From: Erinaceus europaeus
Taxonomy: Eukaryota; Chordata; Mammalia; Eulipotyphla; Erinaceidae
Assembly: GCF_950295315.1 (NCBI RefSeq)
Contig: NC_080181.1
Location: forward strand, 831,026 to 895,025
Reading direction: 5' to 3'
Length of the DNA: 64,000 bases
The notes below the pieces were generated by a model that did not search any database, was not told the origin of the DNA, and was given only the letters and a program-made list of their open reading frames with translations. Every line of letters starts with the position of its first letter. Within the stretch, counting starts at the first letter, position 1. Both the position numbers and the translations under genes were made by a program. Below are positions 22,543 through 32,429 of the stretch, piece after piece.

Positions 22543-22834
22543 TTTTTCTAATTTATTTATTTTACCTTTTGTTGCCTTTGCTTTTTTATTATTGTTGTAG
22601 TTATTATTGTTGTTGCTATTGATGTCGTCATTGTTAGATAGGACAGAGAGAAATGGAGAGAGGAAGGGAAGACAGAGAAGGGGCGAGAAAGATAGACACC
22701 TGCAGACCTGCTTCACCACCTGTGAAGTGACAACCCTGCAGGTGGGGAGCCGGGGGCTCAAACCGGGATCCTTAGGCCGGTCCTTGCGCTTTGCGCCATG
22801 TGCGCTTAACCTGCTACACTATCGCCCGACTCCC
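22543..22834 (-). mobile_element. Full-length hedgehog-type tRNA SINE inserted in L1
   Basis: The minus strand reads gggagtcgggcgatagtgta (A-box region), gcgcaaagcgcaaggaccgg, ggatcccggtttgagccccc (B-box region), the ccacctgcaggg block, the C/T-rich block, an AACAATAATAACTAC block and a TAAATAAA tail. Perfect 13-bp direct repeats attcatcattctt flank it (22530-22542 and 22835-22847). Confidence 0.95.
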
Positions 22835-23795
22835 ATTCATCATTCTTAATAGCTGAGTAGTATCCCATTGTTCATGTAGATTGTAACTTGCTCAGCCACT
22901 CATCTGTTGTTGGACACCTAGGTTGATTCCAAGTTTGAGCTATTACAAACTGTACTGCTAAGAACATAGATGTGCACAGACCTCTTTGGATGTGTGTGTT
23001 TGGTTCCTTAGGATATATCTCCAGGAGGGGAATTGCTGAGTCATAGGGTAGCTCTATTTTTAGCCTCGTGAGAGTTCTCCAGACTGCTTTCCACAGGGGT
23101 TGGACCAATTTACATTCCCACCAGCAGTAAAGGAGGGTACCTTTGCCACCACAACCTCTCTAGCCTTTGTTCTTGTTACTGTCCTTCCTGATGTATGACA
23201 CTCTCACAGGAGTGAAGTGGTATCTCATTGTTGTCTTTATTTGCATATCTCTGATAATCAGTGACTTTGAGCACTTTTTCATATGTCTGTTGACCCTTTG
23301 GATCTCTTCTTTGGTGAATATTCTGTCCATATCCATTCTTCACTTGCAGATAGGGTTGTCTGTTGCTGCTGTTGCTGAGTTTGGTGAGCTCTTTGTATAT
23401 TTTGGTTATTAATCTTTTGTCTGATATACAGCATAAAAAGATCTCCTCCCATTCCATGAAGAGATGTTCTATTGAGTAGTGGTTTCTTTTGTCTTACAGA
23501 AGCTTTTCAATTTGATGTAATTTTATTGGTTGATTCTTTTTTTTTTTTTTTTGCTTTCCTTACAAATATACTTGAGTCACTGAAGACACCTTTAAAACCT
23601 AGACTGAAAACAATTGTGGCCATTTTTCCTCTAAATATTTGATGGTTTCTGGTTTAACATCCAAATCCGTGACTCATCTGGAATTTACTTTTCTGTTCAG
23701 TTTCATTATTCTGCATGTTTCAGCCCAACTTTCCCAATACCATTTGTTGAAGAGACGTGCTTTTTTTGGACCACTTTGCCAAAAAGTTAGATGTC

Positions 23796-24590
23796 AAAAT
23801 GAGTGTATCCTATAGTGTTCCTAGCTATGATAACAGAATACGAACTCAGACCTACAGGAATGCAGAAGTTACACAGGTTCCAGTGCTGAATATGGGCCCC
23901 AGATCAGATCGATGGGGTTTACAGTTAACGTTATTTATATACTCTTCCCATATATTGGAGCTACTCTCTGCCCTGATCCAGCTTTCTAGTCCTATTTCCA
24001 ACTCTGACATCATCTCTCCCAGACAATACCTTTAGCCCACCTGCATGTTAACTGTCAGGCTTAGGAAAAATGTAGTAAAGTCACAGACCCCTTAGAATAT
24101 ACCTAAAATAGATCTACTAGCCTTTTCCAAAATGGAGACCCCAAATCTCATCTGTATAGTCCTACTTATAGATTCCTTATTATTAAACAATTGGTTCTAC
24201 TCTATATCTTAATGCTTTTCAATCACCAAGTTGCAGGTGCTACCATGATCCCAATCTGATTTTCCTGGGCAGATGACCTCACCAATATGTCCTGGAACCC
24301 TGCCTCTCCAGAGCCCGCTCCTCTAGGGAAAGTTAGAAACAGGCTTGGAGTATGGATCAGCCTGCCAACACCCATGTCCAGAGGAGAAGCAATTACAGAA
24401 GTCAGACATTCCACCTTCTGCACCCCATAATGGCCTTGGGTCCATACTCCCAGAGGGATAAAGAATAGGAAAGCTTCAAATGGATGGGGTGGGATACAGA
24501 ACTCTGGTGGTGAGAACTGTGTGGAATTGTACCCCTCTTATCCTAGGATCTTGTCAATCATTATTAAATCAATTAAAAAAACTAAAAAAC
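23796..24590 (+). mobile_element. L1-tail-family copy inserted in antisense L1
   Basis: Colinear with 30610-31435: the tgggccccagatcagatcga block, gggagctactctc-like sequence, gaagcaattacagaagtcag, tccatactcccagagggata, actctggtggtgagaactgt and an A-rich end. Host L1 sequence resumes immediately after. The sites ttagatgtc (23787-23795) and ctagctgtc (24591-24599) are the diverged target duplication of the L1 phrase ttagatgtccatagg. Confidence 0.88.
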
Positions 24591-24735
24591 CTAGCTGTCC
24601 ATAGGTATGGGGGCTGATTTCTGGGCTTTCAATTCTATTTCACTGGTCACTATGTCTATTTTGTTTCAGTATCAGGCAGTTCTGATTACTATAGCCTTAT
24701 AATGTAGTTTGAGATGTAGATGCATAATGCCTCCA

Positions 24736-24935
24736 GTTTTTTTTTTCTTTTTTGCATCCTCAGCCCCTCTACTTGCTGAGGTGGGGTGACAGAACACAGA
24801 GACTTTTCCAGGAGATTGAAGGTGGAGAAAGCAAAGAGCAAGTACACTCAGGCTCAGGTGGGCACTGAGTGGGAAAGCCAGCAACCTAGGGCCTGTAGTC
24901 CTGACCGCTGTGCCATATGGGCCACCCTGTAGGTG
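24736..24935 (-). mobile_element. Possible unclassified tRNA-like SINE
   Basis: After a poly(T)/TTCT tract, the minus strand reads ggtggcccatatggcacagc ggtcaggactac, then ggccctaggttgctgg, spaced like pol III A and B boxes. It does not match the other SINE types here and has no identified target duplication. Confidence 0.4.
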
Positions 24936-25655
24936 GAAAAACTGAGGCTCATTGTGACATTTGTTTGCAATGCTTGACAGCATTAATGGAAAATGCAAAT
25001 TCAAAACACTCAGTCGCTGCTAGGAACCACTACGTGATAAAATGAAGACTGGGAAGAAGTAAGGAAGGGAGGGAGAGGAGACCAGAGGCTCCCTGCCTTG
25101 GGAAACCTAGAGACTTTGAGTGGAGGTGGGTGCTGTCCCAGGAGACAATGGTGCAAAGTTATCTGTTTACAAGTGTCCAGGGTTCTGATTTACACCCTGA
25201 ATCTGAAGGCACTGCTCTCTGTGACTAACAGACTCCTGGGCACTAAGATGACTCTGAGCTCCCAGTCCTGGGTTTCTGACACAGACTCGGAATCTTGGTC
25301 ACATGCCCCTGCATGCTCTTCCACCCCACTTGTCCTCCAGAGTCAGGGACAGACATGCTGTCTGGATTAGCACCATCAGGGGACAGAAACAGAATCAGAG
25401 TTGGATTATTGTAAAAGGGACCTTAACTCCAGAAAAGGAATTCTCACCTCTTGGAAATGGTTGTGAATTTGAACTGCAGCACTAACTACAATTCATCCTG
25501 TCTCTGGAAAATGTAAAGGCACTTCTGTTGTTTCTTGAGGCCTTGGCTGCACACTGAGTGAGGTTTATCCTGATGTCCTGGATATACACACTCTATGGTC
25601 ACTTTGTAAGTCATGTTTATTCTTTGTAAGTCACCTTTATGCTTATTTATTTTTT
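24936..25655. other. Unique non-coding stretch
   Basis: No gene or repeat recognised. Confidence 0.4.
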
Positions 25656-25657
25656 TT

Positions 25658-25893
25658 ACTTTTTAGCTCCAGGGTTATCACTGGGGCTTAGTGCCTGTGC
25701 TATGAATGCACTGCTCCAGGTGTCCAATTTTTTCCATTGTATTGGATAGGACAGAGAGAAATAGAGAGGGAAGAGAGAGATAGAGAGGGAGAGAGAAAGA
25801 CACCTGAAGACCTACTTCGCCACGTCTAAAGCATGCTCCTGCAGGTGGGAAGCCTGAGACTCCAGCCCAGATCCTTCCTTGCGTGAGTCCTTA
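25658..25893 (-). mobile_element. Hedgehog-type tRNA SINE, 5'-truncated
   Basis: Antisense copy with the 3' extension (gctccagggttatcactggg), the purine-rich block and the gcaggtgggaagcctgagac block. The tRNA-like head is lost after about agatccttccttgcgtga. Confidence 0.82.
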
Positions 25894-25899
25894 TGTTTA

Positions 25900-28390
25900 T
25901 TTTTCATCCTCAATTCCTGGCAGAGTGAACTCAGAAGACAGCACAGAGGGCAATCAGTAAACACTGAGCAATTGGTAAACCAGCTTAAACCTTCCATTCC
26001 TTCTTGTGGTTCCTGAGAATGGTTATTCATTGGGGGAGAAAATGAGACTTTGCCTGCTGCCTGTATCCTGCCCCTCCCAGCCACCAGCGGACCTTTCCCC
26101 TTACAACTTGTTTTCCTTTAAGGCAAATATGGCTGCCTAGTGTCTAAGCTGTGCTTTCTAGTCACACATGTTTATTTTGATCTATGTTAATGATATAAAT
26201 GAAACATTTGATAAGTTTGCTGCCCACCTCCTGTGGCCTTTGCCAGAGAGCCCAGATGACTGAACACCCTCCCAGAATGTTCTCTGGGTCAGCACAGCCT
26301 CACAGACCCCCTTATGTCCCTGGCTTGTGAAGAAAACCCTTCAGTCTTCAAGCTCAGATGCTCCTGGTATGGTCTACATTTTCATTTGCAGAAACAGAAC
26401 TGTTGTGCTCCCCCCAAAACAATATAGAAGTGGTGGGGAGCAGATGGGGAATTCCCAGGAGCATCAGAAAGGAGTGGACAATGCATGTGTCTAGAGCGGG
26501 ATGCATTTGCCAGGGCTGTGCTGCTGCTGAGACCGCAGCCAGGGAGAGGATTTGCATTCTGATGGAGGTGAGGGGTTAGGCCAGGGAACTGAGCTTCTCT
26601 TTGCAGTCTCCCAGGATGGGGAGCCATCAATATTCATGGTGAAAGGGGGGGAGAGGGAGAGGGAGAAGGAGAGAAGAAGAGAGGGAGAGGAAGGATGAGG
26701 AGAGAGAATATGTAGAAGTGGAGATGGATAGGTGTATTTGCTCTGTGGATAGTTACAGGCATTTACATTAGCTTTGAAGATCCAGCATTCCTCATACTAG
26801 AACTGCCACTCTGGAAGTTACTCTGTGGAAGGCAGCAGGGAGCTGGTGTGCCATCTGTCACTCTTCCATCCTCCATTTGCAGGCCCTGGTGACCATGATA
26901 TTGACAGCCTAGTTCACTGCTCTTTGGGGCTCCCTCACCATTCTTCCTTACTGAGAATGAATGATCCCCTTGTCCCCACCTATGCATTTAAATACCGGTC
27001 AGTGGAAAACAATCTCCATTGAAATAGGTTGAATTCCAGCTGCTTTTATGTATCTCAAGCTAAAGCCTTGCTTTGTTCTTATTGATTGATTATTTATCAT
27101 GGGAGAATCTTCACAATGCAGTGCCAAGGGTACACCTATCTCAGATATGAGCATTTGGAAGCTGGAATAAGCCTGAGTCCTTCCCCAGATGCTAGACCTG
27201 GGCCACAGGAAACACATCATTTCCAAGAAGCTGGAGCAGGGAGAGGACCCAGGGAAGAGGGGCTGACAATGTGCCTCCTGGTGATGCATGTTTGCAGTTC
27301 ACCCTCCCCCATCTGGAACACTCCTAGCAGGGAGAGGCCACCATCTCCAGAACTGATGCATGGCTGTGCCTGCCTGCTGTTATTTCCCTGAAGACTGGTT
27401 CATTTTCCACTCAGCCTTCCCTCTCAGCCTTAAATTGGATGTGCACAAAGCAGAGAAGGACAGGGTTCTGACTGCTGGGCTCCCGCAAGCCTCCCTTCAT
27501 TTCTCCTGTCTCTCCTCATACCTGGTGATGCATACCCCACTGAGAGCCCAAGCTTTGGACTGCCTCTAAGGCTCTACATGATCATTCACAAAGACAAAAG
27601 CTACGAAGGTTTAACAAATGCCGGTGGGAGCTATGGGCTCAGCCTACCAGGGGTCGGGAAATAGATTGAGTGTCAACCTAATCAATGGCTTGTCCCTGAG
27701 CTTTTTCATTGCTTGAACCTTATTAGGACTGAGGCTGCACTGCTTGGCTAAAAATCAATCTGGAAATTTTCAAATGGCTGCAAACTGCAGAGTTGCAAGT
27801 GCAAATAATTTGGTGAATTTTCCAAGTGCCTTGGGGCAATCCATATGGAGCAAAGTAGGGCTGGTGCCTAGATGTGCATCTGGATGGGATTCACAGCCAG
27901 AAGAGAGGAGGAGAAGAAGGAGGAGGTCAGCACTGGGCAGGAAGGAGCTCCAAACTGAGTGAAGTCCCAGTCCTGGGGCCCAGGCCAGTCTAAGATCAGT
28001 GACTGCATATGAAGCCTCTGGGCTTCTGGCTCTTAAATGGACAAACTGACTTTAGGCCAAGGCTTGGGTAGCAGAGTATATGCAAGTCTTTGAGCTCCCC
28101 TGGCATGTGGCCTAGCTTCTAGATATGACTTCAGGGAAGATATGGATTACAGGAAAGAGGAGAGAAAAGACCATAGTATTAAACTGACTGAAAAGAGGCT
28201 GGGCTCAGAGCCCTCAGCCTGGCCACGTCCAACTCTGTGCCTACCCCGGAGAATATGGCTGAACTCTCACCAGGAAGCAGTCCACCACTGACTACAGAAA
28301 CAGAAACATCCCCAACATTCACTTGGCTCATGGGTACAAGTGAATGCCAACACTATGTTTATGAACACTAAGTCTTTATTTTTAAAGATA
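25900..28390. other. Unique non-coding stretch
   Basis: No gene or repeat is recognised apart from a GA-rich low-complexity run at about 26640-26710. The 27680-27860 segment (taatcaatggcttg, aaaaatcaatctggaaattttc) has a conserved-element look but no direct proof. Confidence 0.3.
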
Positions 28391-28396
28391 TATTTT

Positions 28397-28738
28397 ACTG
28401 GGGCGTGGGCAGAGGTGCACCTGACTAAGCACACACATTACCCAGGTTCGAGCCCCCACTCCTCAGCTGCAAGGTGGAAGCTTCATGAGCAGGGAAGCAA
28501 GTATTGTAGATATTTCTCTACTCTCTCTTTATCTCCCCTTCTTCTCTCAATTTCTCTCTGTCTTATGAAAGAAAGAAAGAAAGAAAGAAAGAGAGAAAGA
28601 AAGAAATAGAGGAAGAAATAAAGGAGGGAAGGAGGGAATCAGGAAGGGTGGAAGGAAAGAAAAGGGCCACCAGGAGCAGTGGATTCATCATGCAGGCACC
28701 AAGCCACAGACATAACTTTGGTGGCAAAAAAAAAAAAA
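28397..28738 (+). mobile_element. Hedgehog-type tRNA SINE with expanded GAAA tract
   Basis: Head ggggcgtgggcagaggtgca, B-box-like caggttcgagcccccact, gcttcatgagcagggaagca, C/T-rich block, then a GAAA/GGAA tract (28567-28660) and the 3' extension gccaccaggagcagtggatt with gcaccaagccacagacat, ending in poly(A). The tetranucleotide expansion sits between body and extension. Confidence 0.85.
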
Positions 28739-29289
28739 TTGCTCCAGGTCGCTGATTGTCAGAGAAATGCAAATAAAGACAACATTGAGATACCATCTCA
28801 CCCCTGTGAGAATGGCAAACATCAAAAAGGACAACAGCAACAAATGCTGGAGAGTGTTTGGGGACAGAGGAACCCTTCTGCATGCTGGTGGGAATGTAAA
28901 CTGGTCTAGCCTCTGTGGAGAGCAGTCTGGAGAACTCTCACAGGCTAGACATGGACCTTCCATATGATCCACTAATCCACTATACCTAGGAGGTATATCC
29001 CTCCTAGGAATATACCTCAAGGACTCTATAATACCCAATCAAAAAGAAATGTGTACACCTATGTTCATAGCACCACAATTTGTAATAGCTAAAACCTGGA
29101 AGCAATCCAGGTGCCCAACAACAGATGAGTGGCTGAGAAAGCTGTGGCATATATACACAATGGAATGCTATGCAGCTATTAAGAACAATGAACCCACCTT
29201 CTCTTGGAAGGAGTTAGAAGGAATTATGTTAAGTAAGCTAAGTCAGAAAGATAAAGATAAGTATGGGATGATCCCACTCATAAACAGAA
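28739..29289 (+). pseudogene. L1 ORF2 C-terminal fragment
   Basis: Encodes the end of L1 ORF2 in broken frames: residues like [15 protein letters not shown] (28767-28967) and CPTTDEWLRKLWHIYTMECY (29049-29294), followed by the conserved end (sequence around agtatgggatgatcccactc). Same region as the antisense L1 at 22.4-23.2 kb. Frameshifts and truncation make it non-functional. Confidence 0.93.
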
Positions 29290-29515
29290 GTTGAGAAAGA
29301 ATAACAGAAAGGGAAACTCAAAGCAGGATTTGACTGAATTTGGAGTAGGGCACCAAAGTAAAAACCCTGGGTTGAGGGTGAGGGTGAATGTTCAGCTTCA
29401 CAGGGCGGGGGAGAGGGGAGGGAAGAGGGGACATAGTCTTTTGGTGGTGGGAATGGTGTTTATGTACACTCTTATCAATTTGTAGTCATATAAATCACTA
29501 TTTAATTAATATGGC
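29290..29515 (+). mobile_element. L1 3' UTR with terminal motif
   Basis: Directly follows the ORF2 stop region. It has a G-rich stretch (gggcgggggagaggggaggg) and the motif ggtggtgggaatggtgttta followed by an AT-rich end. The same motif ends every tail-family copy, yet here there is no poly(A); the sequence runs on into the next feature. Confidence 0.8.
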
Positions 29516-31435
29516 AGGGGAAAATTGAAGGTCTAAACTTTTTAAATCACAGACTGAATCTTTTAAATACATAGGCTGAGTCTTTGATATGTTGACTCTC
29601 TTAAAAGCTTAGACTAGGGAGAACAGAAGCAACTGGTGGCACAGCTATATACAAATAATGTCAAAGGACATAAATTATGGTGATGTTGTGTATGGTACAG
29701 CAAATCCTAACAAAGGGATATTTCAAAGTTAACCCAATTGCCAAATAATGTGATTATAGTAATAACTATCTATTATCTTCATAAACCCTAAGACAGCAGG
29801 AACCTCCCACTTCCTCTATAGAGCCTATATTTCCCCCAGTCCTGGAACCTCTAGGGTGGGGCTCACTTTCCTGAATGCTTCTCTCAATTCATACCAAATG
29901 ATACTGCATCTGCTGATCCCAACCTAATCAACACAAGGAGTACCACCTCAGCATGCTTCACTTCAGACTGTGTCCAGAGACATCAGGAATGGAATATCAA
30001 CCCTTCATCCTCATTACTCCGGTGAGACCTTCCTTTCATAGTATTCTCAAATTCCATTCCAGGAGATTCACTTCCTAACAAAATCCCAAAACCTAGACAT
30101 AGACCAGGTCCCATATGATAGAGAATATGCTCACATATATCCATAAATTAGGGCAAAATATATACCTGAAAGCAAAAATACACAATAGTCTGTAACAAGT
30201 CAGTATAAAGTTCCTAACGAAATAGTGTCTACTTAGATTTAGATACCCTCCTCACCTACTTCCAAGCAAGGACTGCAAAAGCTGAATAAAGGCAAGAGAC
30301 TGGCATACTTTAACGATGACTCTTTAGTCACTATCAGGCCACCCCATCAGCTAGGGCCCTATTCGGGGAGTCCTGAGATTCCCAAACAGACATGAAGGGT
30401 CTATACCTCGAATAAATCCCTCTCTCCATTGTTACTGGCCATTCCTAGCAGGAACAAACAATAGATCCCTTTGTGGGCCCCCAGAGGACCTTGCCCTCAA
30501 CTTGGATCAACAGTGGTAGAGAATGTTCCAGCCTCCGAAAGGAGACTGTACAACAACATACTCTATGCTACACCTGAGGAAGATGGGTCCTGATATTGGG
30601 GCAGCTTGGAACGTTCCTACTTATGACCACAGAATGTGAGCTCAGATCGACAGGGATGCAGAGGTCACATAGGCTCCTAAGCTGAATATGGGCCCCAGAT
30701 CACATCAAATCGATGGGGTTTACAGTCAACAATATTTATATACCTTTCCCATATTTGGGACTTACTCTCTTCCCTGATCCAGCTTTCTGGTCCTTCTGCC
30801 AGTCATGACATCATCTCCTAAGAAAATAATTAGAATCCACCTGCATATCAGATTTCAGGCTCAGGCAAAAAAAAAAACCCAAACAAACAAACAAAAAAAC
30901 AAAACAAAAAACCACTAGTATAGCCACAGGCCCTTTGGAATATAACTATAATATGCCTACTAGCTATTTACAAAATGGAGAGCCCCCAACTCTTCATCTG
31001 CACTATTTCAGCCTTTAGGTCCACGACTGGTCAACAATTTGTTTGGCTTTGTATGTTAACTCTCTTTTCAACCACCAGGTTCCAGATGCTACCATGATGC
31101 CAACCAGACTTCCCTGGACAGACAACCCCACCAATGTGTCCTGGAGCTCTGCTTCCCCAGAGCCCTTCCCCAGTAGGGTAAGAGAAAGACAGGCTGGGAG
31201 TATGGACCTGTCAATGATGTTCAGTGGGGAAGCAATTACAGAAGCCAGACCTTCAACTTTCTGTATCCCACAATGACCTTGGGTCCATACTCCTAGAGGG
31301 ATAAAGAATAGGAATGCTATCAGGGGAGAGGATGGGATACAGAGTTCTAGTGGTGGGAATTGTGTGAAGATGTACCCCTCTTATCCTATTGTTTAGTCAA
31401 TGTTTCCTTTTTATAAATAAAAAATTTTTAAAAAG
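29516..31435 (+). mobile_element. Longest copy of the L1-tail family
   Basis: About 1.9 kb non-coding unit, colinear with L1 on the same strand and with no A-tail between them. It ends with gaagcaattacagaagccag, tccatactcctagagggata, tctagtggtgggaattgtgt and an AT/A-rich terminus (tttataaataaaaa). Internal A-rich expansion at 30869-30912. Shorter copies here share this 3' end, so it behaves as a retrotransposed 3' unit, either a long L1 3' UTR or a separate passenger element. Confidence 0.75.
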
Positions 31436-31442
31436 GAAATGC

Positions 31443-31660
31443 TGGAGCCAGGTGGTGGTGCACATGGTTAAGCACATGTATTACAGCAAGCAAGGACCCA
31501 GGTTTGAGTTTCTGGTCCCCATCTGCAGGGAGAAAGCTTCAAAAAGTGGTGAAGCAGTGCTGCAGGTGTCTCTCTGTCTCTCCTCCCCTCTATCCCCTCT
31601 TGATTTCTGACTGTATCCACAATAAAGATGATGATAATAAAAAAAACCCGAAATTGGCAA
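31443..31660 (+). mobile_element. Hedgehog-type short tRNA SINE
   Basis: ggagccaggtggtggtgcac, caggtttgagtttctgg (B-box region), gaaagcttcaaaaagtggtg, gctgcaggtgtctctctgtc, C/T-rich block and an A-rich tail. Abuts the L1-tail-family end. Confidence 0.88.
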
Positions 31661-31683
31661 AACAAAACAAACAAAAACACCCA

Positions 31684-32128
31684 CAAAATATTTTATTTAT
31701 TTCATATGAAAAAAAGCTTCTTGGGGAGTTGGGAGGTAGTACAGCGGGTTAAGCACACGTGGCACAAAGTGCATGGACCGGCGTAAGGATCCTGGTTTGA
31801 GTCCCAGGCTCCCTACCTGCAGGGGAGTCACTTCACAGGCGGTGAAGCAGGTCGACAGGTGTCTATCTTTCCCTCCTCTTTCTGTCTTCCCCTCCTCTTT
31901 CATTTCTCTCTGTCCTATCTAACAATGATGACATCAATAACAACAGTAATAACTACAACAACAATAAAAAATAAGGGCAACAAAAGGGAAAATAAATACA
32001 TATTTAAAAAAGAAAAAGAAAAAGCTTATTGTGAGGGGGAGAGAGAGAGACCCTGAGACCAGAGTGCCACTGCAGCACTAGGCATCAAGTTGGGGGGCCA
32101 CAAGAAGCTCTACCAGCTGAGATACCCT
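31684..32128 (-). mobile_element. Old short SINE (antisense) split by another SINE
   Basis: T-rich end (tattttatttatttcatat) at 31684-31709 and the remainder (gagagagagaccctgagacc to taccagctgagataccctcc) at 32018-32128 surround the insertion at 31724-32017. The order fits the short SINE seen at 35978, but divergence is high. Confidence 0.5.
31724..32017 (+). mobile_element. Full-length hedgehog-type tRNA SINE
   Basis: gggagttgggaggtagtaca, gcgggttaagcacacgtgg, ggcgtaaggatcctggtttg, ctacctgcaggggagtcact, C/T-rich block, AACAACAGTAATAACTAC block and A-rich tail. Direct repeats aaaaaagcttcttg (31710-31723) and gaaaaagcttattg (32018-32031). Confidence 0.93.
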
Positions 32129-32149
32129 CCCAAAAATAACATCAATATC

Positions 32150-32422
32150 TTCTTTTTGGCTCCAGGATTATCACTTGAGCTCTGTGTGGGCACTACAAAT
32201 CCACTGCTCCTGTGGCCTTTTTTTTTTTGCATAGGACAGAGAGAAATTGAGAGGGGAGGGGAAGATAGAGATGGAGAAAGACAACCATAAACCTGCTTCA
32301 CCACTTGTGAAGAGGACCCCCTCCACCCATGCAGGTGGGGAACTGGGGGCTCAAACTAGATCCTTGTAAAGGTCCTTATGCTTCATACAGTGTGTGCTTA
32401 GCCCAGTGCAACACCGCCTGAC
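32150..32422 (-). mobile_element. Hedgehog-type tRNA SINE with 3' extension
   Basis: Antisense: ggctccaggattatcacttg and ccactgctcctg (extension), poly(T), the purine-rich complement of the C/T block, cctgcttcaccacttgtgaa, gcaggtggggaactgggggc, and the head complement ending accgcctgacctc. Confidence 0.87.
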
Positions 32423-32429
32423 CTCTAAT

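Larger units (their letters stand above)
22197..24735 (-). pseudogene. 5'-truncated L1 (3' UTR and ORF2 end), twice interrupted
   Basis: Reading the minus strand, the segment covers part of L1 ORF2 downstream of the reverse-transcriptase core, the ORF2 C-terminus and a 3' UTR. Translations show L1 ORF2 signatures such as LTKLSNSSNRQPYLQ (minus frame, 23176-23457) and CPTTDEWLSKLQST (22872-23108). Frames are broken by stops and indels, so it is inactive. A SINE (22543-22834) and a tail-family copy (23796-24590) interrupt it. The L1 3' end lies near 22197-22210, where ttttttattgggagg marks the A-tail on the plus strand. ORF2 normally encodes endonuclease and reverse transcriptase; only the C-terminal portion remains. 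Confidence 0.92.

Noticed and set aside
28563..28883. Ser/Phe/Leu-rich minus-strand frame
   Set aside because: Antisense reading of a GAAA tract and SINE extension.
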